DNA of 60,052 bases, from assembly GCA_021838785.1 (NCBI GenBank), contig JAKCCV010000022.1, forward strand, positions 1 to 60,052. Direction: 5' to 3'. The position numbers and the translations under genes were made by a program. The notes beneath the pieces were generated by a model that did not search any database, was not told the origin of the DNA, and worked only from the letters and a program-made list of their open reading frames with translations. The stretch is from Acidobacteriota bacterium. Lineage in GTDB: Bacteria; Acidobacteriota; Terriglobia; UBA7540. Below, piece by piece: positions 24,442-34,296 of this stretch (positions are counted from its first letter, which is position 1; every line of letters begins with the position of its first letter).

Positions 24442-27400
24442 ATGTCGGAGCGCATCACGAAGCGACTGGGAACGCTTTGCATGCTGGTGGCCGGGGTGGT
24501 TTGCGTGGCTTCTGTTCGTCCGGCCAGGGCGCAGGTTCTTTACAGTTCGATTACCGGGACGGTGACCGATCCCTCGGGGGCGGCCGTTCCGGGGGCGACG
24601 GTCACGGCAACGCAAGAAGAGACGCACCTGACCCGCACCGCGACCACGGATCCTTCCGGTGGCTACGTCATCACCACGTTGCCTTCGGGAACCTACGACG
24701 TAAAAATTTCGGCCAAGGGCTTCAAGACCTTCGCTAGGACGGGCGTGATCGTGCCGTACAACTCGGCCGCCCGCGTGGACGCGAAGCTGACCTTGGGTTC
24801 CGTGACCCAGACCGTGCAAGTGACGGGCGCCGCGCCCTTGCTCCAAACCACGCACGCCAACGTCCATCACAACATCACCGCGACGCAAATCGAGAATATC
24901 CCCATGCCGCCCGGCAATAACTTTGAGGGGTTATTCCGCGCGGTTCCCGGGCTGATTCCTCCCAACAGCGCCCACTCGATTCCGACCAATCCTTCTCGCG
25001 CCCTGCAGTTCTGGTCGAACGGAACCAGCGACCTGGGCAACAGCATTCAGATTGACGGTGTGAGCCAGTGGAACATCTGGGTGCCGGAGAACGCCGCCTA
25101 CATTCCCTCCTCGGACGCCATCCAGGTGGTGAACGTCAGCACGAACGACTTCAACGTGAACCAAGGTTTCGCTGGTGGAACGGCGGCGAACGTGGAAATC
25201 AGGAGCGGCACCAATCAGTTCCATGGCGACGCTTACGAATATCACTATGACAACAAGCTGGAGGCTCTGCCGTTCTTTGCTCCGAGAGAGCACATTACGA
25301 GCCAGCCGAAAGACGTTTACAACCAGTTTGGAGAGAGCATCGGCGGACCCATCAAGAGGAACAAGTTGTTCTTCTTCTCGAACGTTGAGCTCACCCGCGA
25401 CTATACCTTCGCCAACTCGGAAAACTCCGTTCCGACCTCAGCCATGATCCACGGCGACCTGCGAGGCCTGCTGGGCACCGCGCCGGGCGTGACCCAGCCC
25501 AACGGCGACATCATTTACGACCCGACCACCGGCAACGCCAAGGGGAGCAACCGCACCCAGATTATGGCTTCGGACAATCCTTCGAGCCCGCTCTATAACG
25601 CGCTCTGCATGGCTTCGCAAGCCAACGCGCAGGGCATGTGCGGCAACGTCATTCCGACGGCTCGGATCAGCCCCATCGCATCCAAGCTGATGGCGATGAT
25701 GCCGGCGCCCAACATCACGAGCACCAATAACAGCGAAGTCTCCAACAACTACATTTTCAATGCGGACGTTCATTTTAACCGCATTACCACCGACGACAAA
25801 ATCAACTGGAACGCGACCAACAAATTCACCATGTTTGGCCACCTCGGCTATCTCCATTACGATACGCTGAATCCGACGGTCTTCGGCAACACGCTGCAAG
25901 GCGACGGCGTGAGCGGTTACATCGGCAATCCGGGCAAGGGCAACGGCCATACCATTACGTTTAGCGTCACCGGCAACTACGTGGCGTCGCCGAATTTGGT
26001 GATTGACGGCAACTTCGGCTTCACGCGCATGGTGACGAACTCGCAGCAACTGAATCTTTCAACTAACGAAGGCCAGGTGCTGGGCATTCCGGGCACCAAC
26101 GGCACACGGCTTTTTGAAGGGAGCACGCCGCAACTCAACATCAGCGGCTTCGGCCTGCTCGGAACGCAGTACAACTTCATGCCTTACTTCCGGAACGACC
26201 CGCAGTTCTTCTGGAGCGGTGACGCCAATTGGATCCACGGCAAGCACACCGTCCAATTTGGCGGAGCCATCATGGTTCAGCATCTCAACCAGGAGCAGCC
26301 CGAATGGAACGCGGGCGGAACATCGTGGCCGGCCGCCGGAGGCCTCGGTTTTGGCTCCGGCCCTACGCAGTGCGGCAACTGCAGCAGCAGCGGCCACACC
26401 AGCTCTTCCAATAACTACAATGATTTTGCCAGTTTCCTCTTGGGCCTCGATAACGGTTGGGGCCGGAACATCCAGGTTCCCAATTTCTTCCACACCGTCA
26501 CGCATGAGATTGCGCTTTACGCCGGCGACACTTATCAGGTCACTCATAGGCTGACCGCCACGTATGGGGTTCGCTGGGAATATGATCCTTTCCCGACCCG
26601 CGGCGGCACGCCGCGCGGCGTCGAGCTTTACAACTTCTCGAGTGGCTTGATGGAAAACTGCGGCGAGGGTGGTGTCCCGCTTAACTGCGGCGTCAGCGTC
26701 AGTAAGAAGCAATTCTCCCCGCGCCTCGGCTTGGCCTATCGCGCCCGGCACGGGCTCGTTGTGCGTGCAGGCTATGGCATCACCACCGATCCTTTTAACC
26801 TGATTGACGACATTCGGACCAACTATCCTATTCTTATTCCTTTGGCAGAGGGAACGCCCAACTCGCTGACGGCGGCGGGCGTCCTCAACAGCGCCGACTT
26901 GCAGAATACCCCTGGAGGCGAATGCACGACTTACGCCTCCTATTGCTTTGGCGCCGGCGGCACGCTCCCCATCGGCATCGTGCCACCGGCTGTCCTGCCG
27001 AGCTTGACCAGCGCCTCCAACCCGATCCCTGGCAACGTCAACCTGGTGACCACCCCGGCCCACCATGTCCAGCGCGCCTACATTCAGTCGTGGAACTTTA
27101 CGCTTCAGAAGGAACTGCCCGGCGGCTGGGTGGCGCAAGCCGGTTATGTGGCTACGCGGACCGTCAATCTGACGGGTTGGTGGAACCTCAACGCCGGCTA
27201 CCCGGGCGGCGGGGCGGCCAGCCAACCGTATAACTTTAATGCCAGCAACAAGACCATCTGCCCCAGCGCCGCCTCGACTGCGCTCGGCTGCCGCACCGGG
27301 GCGACCGTGCTCATCACGCCCATCGGGGATATGCACTACGACTCCCTGCAAGCCACGCTGACCCACCACTTCCACCAGGGCTTTGATGTTCACTTGGCTT

Positions 27401-28092
27401 ATACCTGGTCGAAGGCCATCGGCGAGGCAGGTGTCAATGACGAGAAAAGCTCGGCCTCCATCGAAACCCCGAAGTACTATAACCTCAACCGCGGTTTGGC
27501 GCCGTTTGATCGTCCACAGAACTTTGAGGCCGAACTCATCTGGCAACCTCCTTTCGGCGCTGGCCAGCGCTTTGTCCGAACCGGCGTCCCGGCAAAAGTC
27601 CTGGGCGGCTGGCAGTTCAGCAGCCTGGTTAGCTCTGTCTCAGGCTCCGTCATCGGGATGAGCGCGAGCGGGACCTCCTTGAACGCGCCGTACGACGCTC
27701 AGCGACCGGATCGCCTGTGCAGCACGATTATCACTCCCAAAAACATCGGGCCCGGCGAAGATTGGTTTGACCCCAGTTGCTTTGCTGGGGTGGACACGGC
27801 GCGCTTTGGCACTTCCGCCTTCTATCCGCTTCACGGGCCGCATCAATTCGACTGGGACAGCGCGTTGTTCCGCGACTTCAAACTCACTGAGCGCTTCAAC
27901 TTGCAGTTCCGCGCCGAAGCCTTCAACTTTAGCAACACGCCGACTTTCTCTAACCCGAGCGGCAGTTGCGACAGCCTCAAGAACGGCGGTTGCAGCAACG
28001 GTGGGTTCGGCCAGGTGACCGGAACCACCAGCTTTGCGCGCCACGGCAACAATTTCCGCCAATTCGAATTCAGCGCGCGCTTAACTTTCTAA
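24442..28092 (+). CDS. TonB-dependent receptor, Oar-like, with N-terminal carboxypeptidase-regulatory-like domain
   Basis: A 1,216-residue outer-membrane protein. Signal peptide ends near VRPARAQ (about residue 31). Next comes a carboxypeptidase-regulatory-like beta-sandwich (SITGTVTDPSGAAVPGATVTATQE...GGYVITTLPSGTYDVKISAKGF), a plug-like region (NFEGLFRAVPGLIP, IQIDGVSQWN), then a long beta-barrel ending in the typical aromatic-terminated strand FEFSARLTF. This architecture is abundant in Acidobacteria and is thought to import large substrates or glycans. Start ATG follows AAGGAGG. It has its own promoter and a terminator, so it is monocistronic. Substrate unknown. Confidence 0.93.
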   Translation: MSERITKRLGTLCMLVAGVVCVASVRPARAQVLYSSITGTVTDPSGAAVPGATVTATQEETHLTRTATTDPSGGYVITTLPSGTYDVKISAKGFKTFARTGVIVPYNSAARVDAKLTLGSVTQTVQVTGAAPLLQTTHANVHHNITATQIENIPMPPGNNFEGLFRAVPGLIPPNSAHSIPTNPSRALQFWSNGTSDLGNSIQIDGVSQWNIWVPENAAYIPSSDAIQVVNVSTNDFNVNQGFAGGTAANVEIRSGTNQFHGDAYEYHYDNKLEALPFFAPREHITSQPKDVYNQFGESIGGPIKRNKLFFFSNVELTRDYTFANSENSVPTSAMIHGDLRGLLGTAPGVTQPNGDIIYDPTTGNAKGSNRTQIMASDNPSSPLYNALCMASQANAQGMCGNVIPTARISPIASKLMAMMPAPNITSTNNSEVSNNYIFNADVHFNRITTDDKINWNATNKFTMFGHLGYLHYDTLNPTVFGNTLQGDGVSGYIGNPGKGNGHTITFSVTGNYVASPNLVIDGNFGFTRMVTNSQQLNLSTNEGQVLGIPGTNGTRLFEGSTPQLNISGFGLLGTQYNFMPYFRNDPQFFWSGDANWIHGKHTVQFGGAIMVQHLNQEQPEWNAGGTSWPAAGGLGFGSGPTQCGNCSSSGHTSSSNNYNDFASFLLGLDNGWGRNIQVPNFFHTVTHEIALYAGDTYQVTHRLTATYGVRWEYDPFPTRGGTPRGVELYNFSSGLMENCGEGGVPLNCGVSVSKKQFSPRLGLAYRARHGLVVRAGYGITTDPFNLIDDIRTNYPILIPLAEGTPNSLTAAGVLNSADLQNTPGGECTTYASYCFGAGGTLPIGIVPPAVLPSLTSASNPIPGNVNLVTTPAHHVQRAYIQSWNFTLQKELPGGWVAQAGYVATRTVNLTGWWNLNAGYPGGGAASQPYNFNASNKTICPSAASTALGCRTGATVLITPIGDMHYDSLQATLTHHFHQGFDVHLAYTWSKAIGEAGVNDEKSSASIETPKYYNLNRGLAPFDRPQNFEAELIWQPPFGAGQRFVRTGVPAKVLGGWQFSSLVSSVSGSVIGMSASGTSLNAPYDAQRPDRLCSTIITPKNIGPGEDWFDPSCFAGVDTARFGTSAFYPLHGPHQFDWDSALFRDFKLTERFNLQFRAEAFNFSNTPTFSNPSGSCDSLKNGGCSNGGFGQVTGTTSFARHGNNFRQFEFSARLTF

Positions 28093-28115
28093 CCACACCA
28101 CCCCTCCTGAACCCT

Positions 28116-28146
28116 GAGGGACCGCTCCCGCGGTCCCTCTTTTTTT
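28116..28146 (+). terminator. Rho-independent terminator after the TonB receptor gene
   Basis: Perfect 10-bp stem GAGGGACCGC / GCGGTCCCTC around the loop TCCC, followed by seven T residues. It begins 23 bases after the receptor stop codon. Confidence 0.95.
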
Positions 28147-28188
28147 GCAGCCTTATGATTGTGGGTGGCCGAGGCGACCCGATGTTCA

Positions 28189-29376
28189 TTATCGGCGGGT
28201 AACAACCAGGGTTAGCGTGGCGATGGCCACGGCGGAAACCATGGGAATCCACAAAACGTCGGCGAGACCGTGCAATGCCAGCCAGCCGCCGAGCGCCGGG
28301 CCACTGGTACCGCCAATAAGCGCGAGCGTCATCACGGCGCCGAAGACGGTTCCGGTTTGGCCCGGAAAGCGGTCGCCGGCCACACCCAGGGCCGTCGGGA
28401 AAATCGCCGACATGCCGAGCCCCACGGCCATCACGCCCACCAGCGCCGTGCCGATATCCTTGGCGGTGTAAGTGATGGCGGCTCCCGCCGCCACGACGGC
28501 CGCTGAGAGCAACAACGTTTTTCGGCTGCCGAGGAATCGCAAGTATTGGGAGGCGGAAAGCCGACCAATGCCCATCGCGGCGGTCAGACCTCCCAGGGTC
28601 AACGCCGCGCCCCGCGCGTTGAGCTTAAACAGGCCGGCGGCCATTTTCCCGGTCCAAACAAACAGGCAGTTTTCGTTTCCCGATTCAAAGAACAGCAGCA
28701 GGCCAAACGCCCAGACCATTGGCTCCTTGAGCACGCCAAGCAAATCGGTGAGGTGACTTCCGGAGCGTGTGGGCGCGGGAAAACGGAGGCCCACGACGGG
28801 AATTAAAATCACCGCCGTCGCGGCCGCCAGCAGGCGCAAAATGGTGGCTTGGCCGAGGGCCGGGAAGTGAGTGGAACCGGCAAGCGCCGCGCCGCCAGGG
28901 CGACTCGCCAACGACATGAATAACGGGGCCGCGAGCGCGCCCAACGTAAAAGAGACTCCGAGCCGATTGAGCGCCGCGCCACGACCTTCGGCGCGGAGGT
29001 CCGCCACCAGAGCGTTGGTGGCTGTATTCAGAATTCCGCCTCCCAGCCCGTAAGCCAGCGCCACCGCCGCCATCTCCGCGTAACGGTGACACTCCGGCAG
29101 GAGGGCCAGCGAGACGGCAATCAATCCGAGCGCCACGGCCAAGACCGCTTGCGCCCCCACGGTGTCGAGCACCGGGCCAATCACGACCGTCGCCACCAAG
29201 ATGCCTGCCAACGGGAAAGAGCCCAAATTTCCGGCCTGCACGTTGTTCACGCCCAGGGTCGGCAAAAGCGAACCCATCAACAGCAGGATGATTCCAAAAG
29301 TGAACATGCAGGCATGGGCCGTAAGGACCAGCGGGGCGGGATGCGTCGCCGTCGCCGGCTTGGAAGGTTGGGACAT
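28189..29376 (-). CDS. Major facilitator superfamily transporter
   Basis: About 395 residues with roughly twelve hydrophobic segments (TAHACMFTFGIILLLMGSLLPTLGV, GILVATVVIGPVLDTVGAQAVLAVALGLIAVSLALLP, MAAVALAYGLGGGILNTATNALVADL...). The overall pattern resembles the FucP/sugar-permease-like branch, but the substrate cannot be inferred. The start is taken at the ATG at 29376; ATGs at 29385 and 29388 are alternatives. It ends close to the receptor terminator on the opposite strand, and its start is about 40 bases from the gatA stop. Confidence 0.85.
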   Translation of the reverse strand: MSQPSKPATATHPAPLVLTAHACMFTFGIILLLMGSLLPTLGVNNVQAGNLGSFPLAGILVATVVIGPVLDTVGAQAVLAVALGLIAVSLALLPECHRYAEMAAVALAYGLGGGILNTATNALVADLRAEGRGAALNRLGVSFTLGALAAPLFMSLASRPGGAALAGSTHFPALGQATILRLLAAATAVILIPVVGLRFPAPTRSGSHLTDLLGVLKEPMVWAFGLLLFFESGNENCLFVWTGKMAAGLFKLNARGAALTLGGLTAAMGIGRLSASQYLRFLGSRKTLLLSAAVVAAGAAITYTAKDIGTALVGVMAVGLGMSAIFPTALGVAGDRFPGQTGTVFGAVMTLALIGGTSGPALGGWLALHGLADVLWIPMVSAVAIATLTLVVTRR

Positions 29377-29418
29377 CCCGAGCATCATACACCGGCTCGG
29401 GCGATCCGTCGGCGACAA

Positions 29419-30876
29419 CTACGGGTGGATGTGAAAGCCGCCCTCTCGTTCAAACGCCTCGGCGAGCTGAAGGAGCCGCGCTTCGTCAAAGTGCCGGGCA
29501 AGGATTTGCATTCCCACCGGCAGAGGAGGGTGGCCGCGCGTCGTGCCACAGGGGATGGAGATGCCGGGAATGCCGGCCAGAGAGGCGGTGACGGTGTAAA
29601 TATCCGCCAGATACATTTGGAGGGGGTCGTTCAGGCGCTCGCCGAGCTTGAAAGGCGGGATGGGCGAGGTTGGCGTGACGATAGCGTCCACCTCATCGAA
29701 GGCCTCGACAAAATCCCGCGTGATGAGCGCGCGGACTTGTTGCGCCTTGAGGTAGTAGGCGTCGTAATAGCCGGAACTCAGCACATAGGTTCCCAGCATG
29801 ATCCGTCGCTTGACTTCGGGGCCGAAGCCCTGATGCCGCGTCTGCTTGTACAAGTCGCGCAACCCGGCGGGATTCGGGGCGCGCAGGCCGTAGCGCACCC
29901 CGTCATAACGCGCCAAATTGGAGCTCGCTTCCGCCGTGCAGATGATGTAATAGCAGGCGATGGCGTACTCGGTGTGCGGCAAGCGAATGGGAACGATCTC
30001 GCACCCCAAACGGCCGAACAGGTGCAGACCTTTTTGAATGTTATCGCCGATTTCGGGATTGAGCCCCTTGAAATATTCTTCCGGGACGCCGATTTTGAAT
30101 CCCGTCACCGGCCGGCCGAGTGCGGCCTCGTAATTTTCGACCGGCACGTCCGCAGAAGTGGAATCGCGCGGGTCGCGGCCCGCGATGACGCCCAGCAGGC
30201 GCGCCACATCCCGCACCGAGCGGCCAAACGGGCCAATGTGGTCGAGTGAGGAAGCAAAGGCGACCAAGCCGTAGCGCGAAACCCGCCCGTAGGTTCCCAT
30301 CATGCCGACCACGCCGCAAAAGGCGGCGGGCTGGCGAATGGAGCCGCCGGTATCCGAGCCGAGCGCCACCGTCGCCAAACGCGCGGCCACGGCCGCCGCC
30401 GAGCCGCCGCTTGAGCCCCCGGGCACTCGGCTCAGGTCGTGAGGGTTGTGGGTGGGATAAAAACCGGAGTTTTCTGTCGAAGATCCCATGGCAAATTCGT
30501 CGCAATTCGTTTTCCCCAGGATGATTGCGCCCGCTTGCTCCATGCGTTCGACCGCGGTGGCGGAATAGGGCGCGATAAAGTTTTCCAGCATCTTGGAGGC
30601 GCAGGTGTTGGCGAGGCCTCGAATCAAAATCACATCCTTCACGGCCACGGGAACCCCGCCCAGCGGGCCGAGCGGTTCTCCCGCGGCCAAGCGACGATCC
30701 ACGGCGCGCGCTTGCTCAAGCGCCCGCTCTTCGGCCACGGTGAGGTAAGCGCGAATCTCCGAGTCCTTCGAGGCAATGCGCTCCAAATGCGCCCGCGTCA
30801 CCTCTTCGGCAGAAACTTGGCGGCTCGTCAGGAGCGATTGCAATTCGTTGATGGTTAACTCGGTCCAGTCGGGCAT
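29419..30876 (-). CDS. gatA: Asp-tRNA(Asn)/Glu-tRNA(Gln) amidotransferase subunit A
   Basis: The glutaminase subunit of GatCAB, which releases ammonia from glutamine to amidate mischarged tRNAs. The 485-residue product has the amidase signature with catalytic K80 (PVAVKDVI), S155 (PGGSSGGSAAA) and nucleophile S179 (GSDTGGSIRQPAAFCG). The ATG at 30876 is preferred over the TTG four codons upstream. gatC lies just upstream; gatB is not in this window. The C-terminal IPCGTTRGHPPLPVGMQILARHFDE block is typical. Confidence 0.95.
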   Translation of the reverse strand: MPDWTELTINELQSLLTSRQVSAEEVTRAHLERIASKDSEIRAYLTVAEERALEQARAVDRRLAAGEPLGPLGGVPVAVKDVILIRGLANTCASKMLENFIAPYSATAVERMEQAGAIILGKTNCDEFAMGSSTENSGFYPTHNPHDLSRVPGGSSGGSAAAVAARLATVALGSDTGGSIRQPAAFCGVVGMMGTYGRVSRYGLVAFASSLDHIGPFGRSVRDVARLLGVIAGRDPRDSTSADVPVENYEAALGRPVTGFKIGVPEEYFKGLNPEIGDNIQKGLHLFGRLGCEIVPIRLPHTEYAIACYYIICTAEASSNLARYDGVRYGLRAPNPAGLRDLYKQTRHQGFGPEVKRRIMLGTYVLSSGYYDAYYLKAQQVRALITRDFVEAFDEVDAIVTPTSPIPPFKLGERLNDPLQMYLADIYTVTASLAGIPGISIPCGTTRGHPPLPVGMQILARHFDEARLLQLAEAFEREGGFHIHP

Positions 30877-30970
30877 GGTGATACTCAAAAGGCTTTATTG
30901 AAGAATTCGCTGTGCTGGCGGCGCGGGATGGCCGGCGCGGGACGGCTTCTCGGGTTGACGTTGCGCCGGG

Positions 30971-31273
30971 TCACTCCCGCTCGATGACCTTGGGCACTTT
31001 GAAGCAGCCGCCGCCCGACTCGGGAGCGTTCGAGAGCGGCTCGTCTCGGCTGAGGCCCGGGCGAGCAAGATCCTCGCGCCAGGCGGGGTGGGAAGCTTCC
31101 GTAAAGGTCACTTGCGCCATCGGCTCCACGCGCTGGGTATCGAGCTCATTCAATTTCTGAACGTACTGGAGGATGGAATCCAATTGTGGGAGAAATTTTC
31201 GCACCTCCGTCTCACTCAGCTCCAGGTGAGCCAATTCCGCAACGTACCGAACGTCCTTTTCCGTGAGCGCCAT
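30971..31273 (-). CDS. gatC: Asp-tRNA(Asn)/Glu-tRNA(Gln) amidotransferase subunit C
   Basis: A 100-residue subunit that wraps around GatA and holds the complex together. MALTEKDVRYVAELAHLELS and the helix KFLPQLDSILQYVQKLNELDT are family hallmarks, with the closing DEPLSNAPESGGGCFKVPKVIE stretch. It lies 94 bases upstream of gatA and 12 bases downstream of the DUF721 gene, all on the minus strand, forming a probable operon. Confidence 0.94.
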   Translation of the reverse strand: MALTEKDVRYVAELAHLELSETEVRKFLPQLDSILQYVQKLNELDTQRVEPMAQVTFTEASHPAWREDLARPGLSRDEPLSNAPESGGGCFKVPKVIERE

Positions 31274-31285
31274 GCGAGGGTTTTC

Positions 31286-31609
31286 CTAAACGGGACGGTT
31301 TTGTTCGGCCCTTCGTCGGGCGGCGGAGGCCGAGCGCACCTTGACCCGTTGAATGACCGGCCCACCCAGAAAGCGATTGACCTGGGCCTGAATCTCGCCG
31401 GAGAGCGCCTGGAGCTGCGCCGCCCAGCCGTCGCCGTCGGTTTCAAGGATCAAGGTGCCACCGCCGAATCTTATCGGCCGTGAATGCTGCGCGACCGCCG
31501 CGCCCGCCACTCGCGGCCACAACGGAACCAGCACCTGCGCCAGCCGCGGATCTCCCCGCTGAATTTGACGCTTGAAGACACTGGGCAGCAGGCTTCCAAT
31601 TTCTTGCAT
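31286..31609 (-). CDS. DUF721/DciA-like protein
   Basis: About 107 residues from the ATG at 31609 (a longer frame to 31669 is open). The sequence IGSLLPSVFKRQ, LVPLWPRVAGAAVAQHSRPIRF and LILETDGDGWAAQLQALSGEIQAQVNRFLGG matches the DUF721 fold. Members include DciA, which loads the replicative helicase DnaB in many bacteria lacking DnaC. Assignment to DciA itself is inferential. It lies upstream of gatC. Confidence 0.75.
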   Translation of the reverse strand: MQEIGSLLPSVFKRQIQRGDPRLAQVLVPLWPRVAGAAVAQHSRPIRFGGGTLILETDGDGWAAQLQALSGEIQAQVNRFLGGPVIQRVKVRSASAARRRAEQNRPV

Positions 31610-31729
31610 GGGCCCTTGGACCTCCGGTCCTTGAGGCGGCTTCTTCAGAAAACAGCGAGTGTAGCACAATCAGCTTTCACAAGGAACGGGTTGTCAGCTT
31701 GGTTCGACGGCTCCTATAATGCCGAAGTC

Positions 31730-32338
31730 ATGCGCTTGATTCTGGCTTCCAGTTCGCCGCGTCGCCGGGAATTATTGAAGAACGCCGGGTTTGAATTTGA
31801 GGTGCGACCGAGCGGCATTGAGGAATATCCGCAGCGGGGCGAACGGCCGGCAGACTACGCCCGACGCACGGCGCGGGAAAAGGCGCTGGCGGTTGCGGCG
31901 CCGGCGACGCCGGGCGATCTGGTGCTCGGCGCGGATACGGTGGTGGCGGTGGGCAGCGACATTTTGGGCAAGCCCGTCGGACCCTTCGACGCCACCCGCA
32001 TGTTGCGCACCCTTTCCGGCCAAACGCACGAAGTCATCACCGGGGTTTGCCTGGTGCGCGCCCCGGAGCGCGTGGAAGCGTGGACTCACGAAATCTCCTT
32101 TGTGACGTTTTGCCCCCTCACCGAAGCTGAGATTCGAAGTTACGTGGCCAGTGACGAGCCGTTCGGCAAGGCGGGCGGCTATGCAATTCAAGGTTTCGCC
32201 TCGCGCTTTGTCACTCACATCGAGGGCTGTTATTTCAATGTGGTGGGTCTGCCCATCGCCTTGGTTTACGAAATCCTCAAACAAATTCAACCGCCGCTGC
32301 CGGGCCTTTTGCCGGCGGGTTCCGGGCTTAAAGAATGA
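31730..32338 (+). CDS. maf: Maf-like nucleoside triphosphate pyrophosphatase
   Basis: Maf proteins hydrolyse non-canonical or pyrimidine nucleotides. The 202-residue product starts MRLILASSSPRRRELLKNAG, with GADTVVAVGSDILGKP, TLSGQTHEVITGVCLV and DEPFGKAGGYAIQGFASRFV as the family motifs. The ATG at 31730 is where homology begins; the frame open from 31484 is ignored. It is convergent with selB and overlaps its 3' end by 11 bases. Confidence 0.94.
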   Translation: MRLILASSSPRRRELLKNAGFEFEVRPSGIEEYPQRGERPADYARRTAREKALAVAAPATPGDLVLGADTVVAVGSDILGKPVGPFDATRMLRTLSGQTHEVITGVCLVRAPERVEAWTHEISFVTFCPLTEAEIRSYVASDEPFGKAGGYAIQGFASRFVTHIEGCYFNVVGLPIALVYEILKQIQPPLPGLLPAGSGLKE

Positions 32339-34244
32339 CGCGCTCGTCGCCCTCGCGGCGCGTGATGCGGGTTCGGTCCAGGTATTCGAGCCAAGGGATC
32401 GCGTGCTTGCGGCTGAGGCCCGTCAGTTCCTTGAAGGCCGAAACGCTCAGCCGCGGGCTTTGGGCTTTGTACTTGGCGAGCAAGGCCTGCAAGCGCTCCA
32501 GGGCACGGCGATGCGCTATCAGGTCCTCGGTAATTTTGAGGAGGGTTTTTTCCTTCAGAAGGATTTTGAGAATTTTTTCCGCGCGGGCCGCGTCCAACTT
32601 GATCTGCGCCAAAATCTCATGGGCTGGCGGCGCCGCCAGGCCGGCCTCTTCAAAGCGCCGAGCCATCTCCTGCTTGGCCTCGGCCTCTTCCGGCGTCAAC
32701 CGAATTTCGCGCCCGCTCCGGGAGACCATTTCTTCCCGCACCACGATTTGGCCCTGCTCCGCGAGGTCCGTCAAAAGAGCGTTGAAGAAGAGCGCGGCCG
32801 CGGAGGCTTCCATCGGCTGCTCGGCCAGGACTCGCCCGCGCAGTTCCTCCCGCGGCATCCCCGCCGCCAGCGGTTCTCGAGTGTGAAATTGCTCCAGCTC
32901 CTCCAGCAGGCGAGCGGCGGTCTGCCGAACCCGCAGCGCATGAACCACGGCGACGGCCGGCTGGCCCAGGATTTTCACGGCGCCGCGCGATTCCAGCTCG
33001 CGGGCGGCGCGCGCCACCTCGGCGGGCGACCACCCCAGCCGCGCTGCCAGTCCGGGGACGGAAACCTCACCTCCGACGGTGACGAAAAGCTCCAAGCGCT
33101 CGAGCGCGTCCGCTAGCTCCAGCTTTTCGAGAAATTGCCGCACCTCCGAGTCGCCCAGACGGTGCTTGGGCGCCAAACTATCCAGCACGACGCCGCCGCC
33201 CAGGGTGACGACGGGCGAAAATTGACGAAGGATAAAGCGATCTTGCGGCAAGAACAGGCCCGGCCGCTCCAGCCGCAACTGAACGTAGGCGCGTTGGCCG
33301 GGCCGGAGCTGCTTTTCCCCCGAAAGCAGCACCACTTCCGCCACGGTCTCCGCCGTGCCTGAATGAAAATGCGCTTTGGCCCGATGCTGCAAGGGGCGGG
33401 CGGTGGGCAAAAGGGAAAGCACCGCGTCCAGCCGCGCCGTGGCTCGAAACCATCCCGGCGGCCCCAGCACCATTCCTCGCTCGACCTCTTTGGTTTCCAT
33501 GCCGGTGAGGTTGACCGCCGTTCGTTGGCCTGCCACGGCTCGCTCGGCGCGGACGTTGTGCGCTTCGAGCCCGCGGACGCGGACGTGGCGCCCGATGGGA
33601 TAAATCTCCGCTTCCATCTCCTTGGTCAGCGTGCCGGCGATGAGTGTTCCGGTGACCACGGTGCCGAAACCCTTCATCACAAAGGCGCGGTCAATGGGTA
33701 AGCGAAAAGGCCGGTCCACGGGTTTGGGTTGAACCTCCCGTCCCAGCCGCTGCAATTCCGCTTTGAGCCGATCCAACCCTTCGCCCGTTTTGGAACTGAC
33801 CGGCACGATGGGCGTGCCCTCCAAGAAGGAGCCGCGAGTCAGCTCGCGAATCTCCAGGGTGACCAACTCCAACATTTCCGCCTCCACGAGGTCGGTCTTG
33901 GTCAGAGCCACCAATCCCTTTTGGACGCCGAGGAGCCGGCAGATATCAAAGTGCTCGCGGGTTTGCGGCATGATGGATTCATCGGCCGCTACCACGAGCA
34001 AGACCAAATCCACGCCGCCGACGCCGGCCAGCATGTTTTTGACAAAGCGTTCATGGCCGGGAACGTCCACAAACCCGAGGCGCAAATCTTCTCCCAAGTC
34101 CAGGTGGGCGAAACCGAGGTCAATCGTAATCCCGCGGCGCTTCTCTTCTTCCAAGCGGTCCGGGTCCGTTCCGGTCAGGGCGCGCACCAGGGCGGATTTG
34201 CCGTGGTCAATATGTCCGGCCGTTCCGACGATGACGTATTTCAC
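32328..34244 (-). CDS. selB: Selenocysteine-specific elongation factor SelB
   Basis: SelB delivers selenocysteyl-tRNA to UGA codons marked by a SECIS element. The 638-residue product has GTPase motifs GTAGHIDHGKSALVRALTGTDPDRL (G1), GITIDLGFA, DVPGHERFVKNML and LTKTDL, EF-Tu-like beta-barrel domains (FVMKGFGTVVTGTLIAGTL), and C-terminal winged-helix domains (FKELTGLSRKHAIPWLEYLDRTRITRREGDERVIL) that bind the SECIS. Start is a GTG. selA, selD and the Sec tRNA are not in this window. SelB presence predicts at least one selenoprotein elsewhere in the genome. Confidence 0.95.
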   Translation of the reverse strand: MKYVIVGTAGHIDHGKSALVRALTGTDPDRLEEEKRRGITIDLGFAHLDLGEDLRLGFVDVPGHERFVKNMLAGVGGVDLVLLVVAADESIMPQTREHFDICRLLGVQKGLVALTKTDLVEAEMLELVTLEIRELTRGSFLEGTPIVPVSSKTGEGLDRLKAELQRLGREVQPKPVDRPFRLPIDRAFVMKGFGTVVTGTLIAGTLTKEMEAEIYPIGRHVRVRGLEAHNVRAERAVAGQRTAVNLTGMETKEVERGMVLGPPGWFRATARLDAVLSLLPTARPLQHRAKAHFHSGTAETVAEVVLLSGEKQLRPGQRAYVQLRLERPGLFLPQDRFILRQFSPVVTLGGGVVLDSLAPKHRLGDSEVRQFLEKLELADALERLELFVTVGGEVSVPGLAARLGWSPAEVARAARELESRGAVKILGQPAVAVVHALRVRQTAARLLEELEQFHTREPLAAGMPREELRGRVLAEQPMEASAAALFFNALLTDLAEQGQIVVREEMVSRSGREIRLTPEEAEAKQEMARRFEEAGLAAPPAHEILAQIKLDAARAEKILKILLKEKTLLKITEDLIAHRRALERLQALLAKYKAQSPRLSVSAFKELTGLSRKHAIPWLEYLDRTRITRREGDERVIL

Positions 34245-34296
34245 GAAAGGCGATTATGCGGAATGCCCAGGGTTCCCGCAAGTGGCTTCAGGGCGC

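Noticed and set aside
26059-27546. 495-residue minus-strand frame inside the TonB receptor gene
   Set aside because: It is antisense to the receptor, with no ribosome site or known family.
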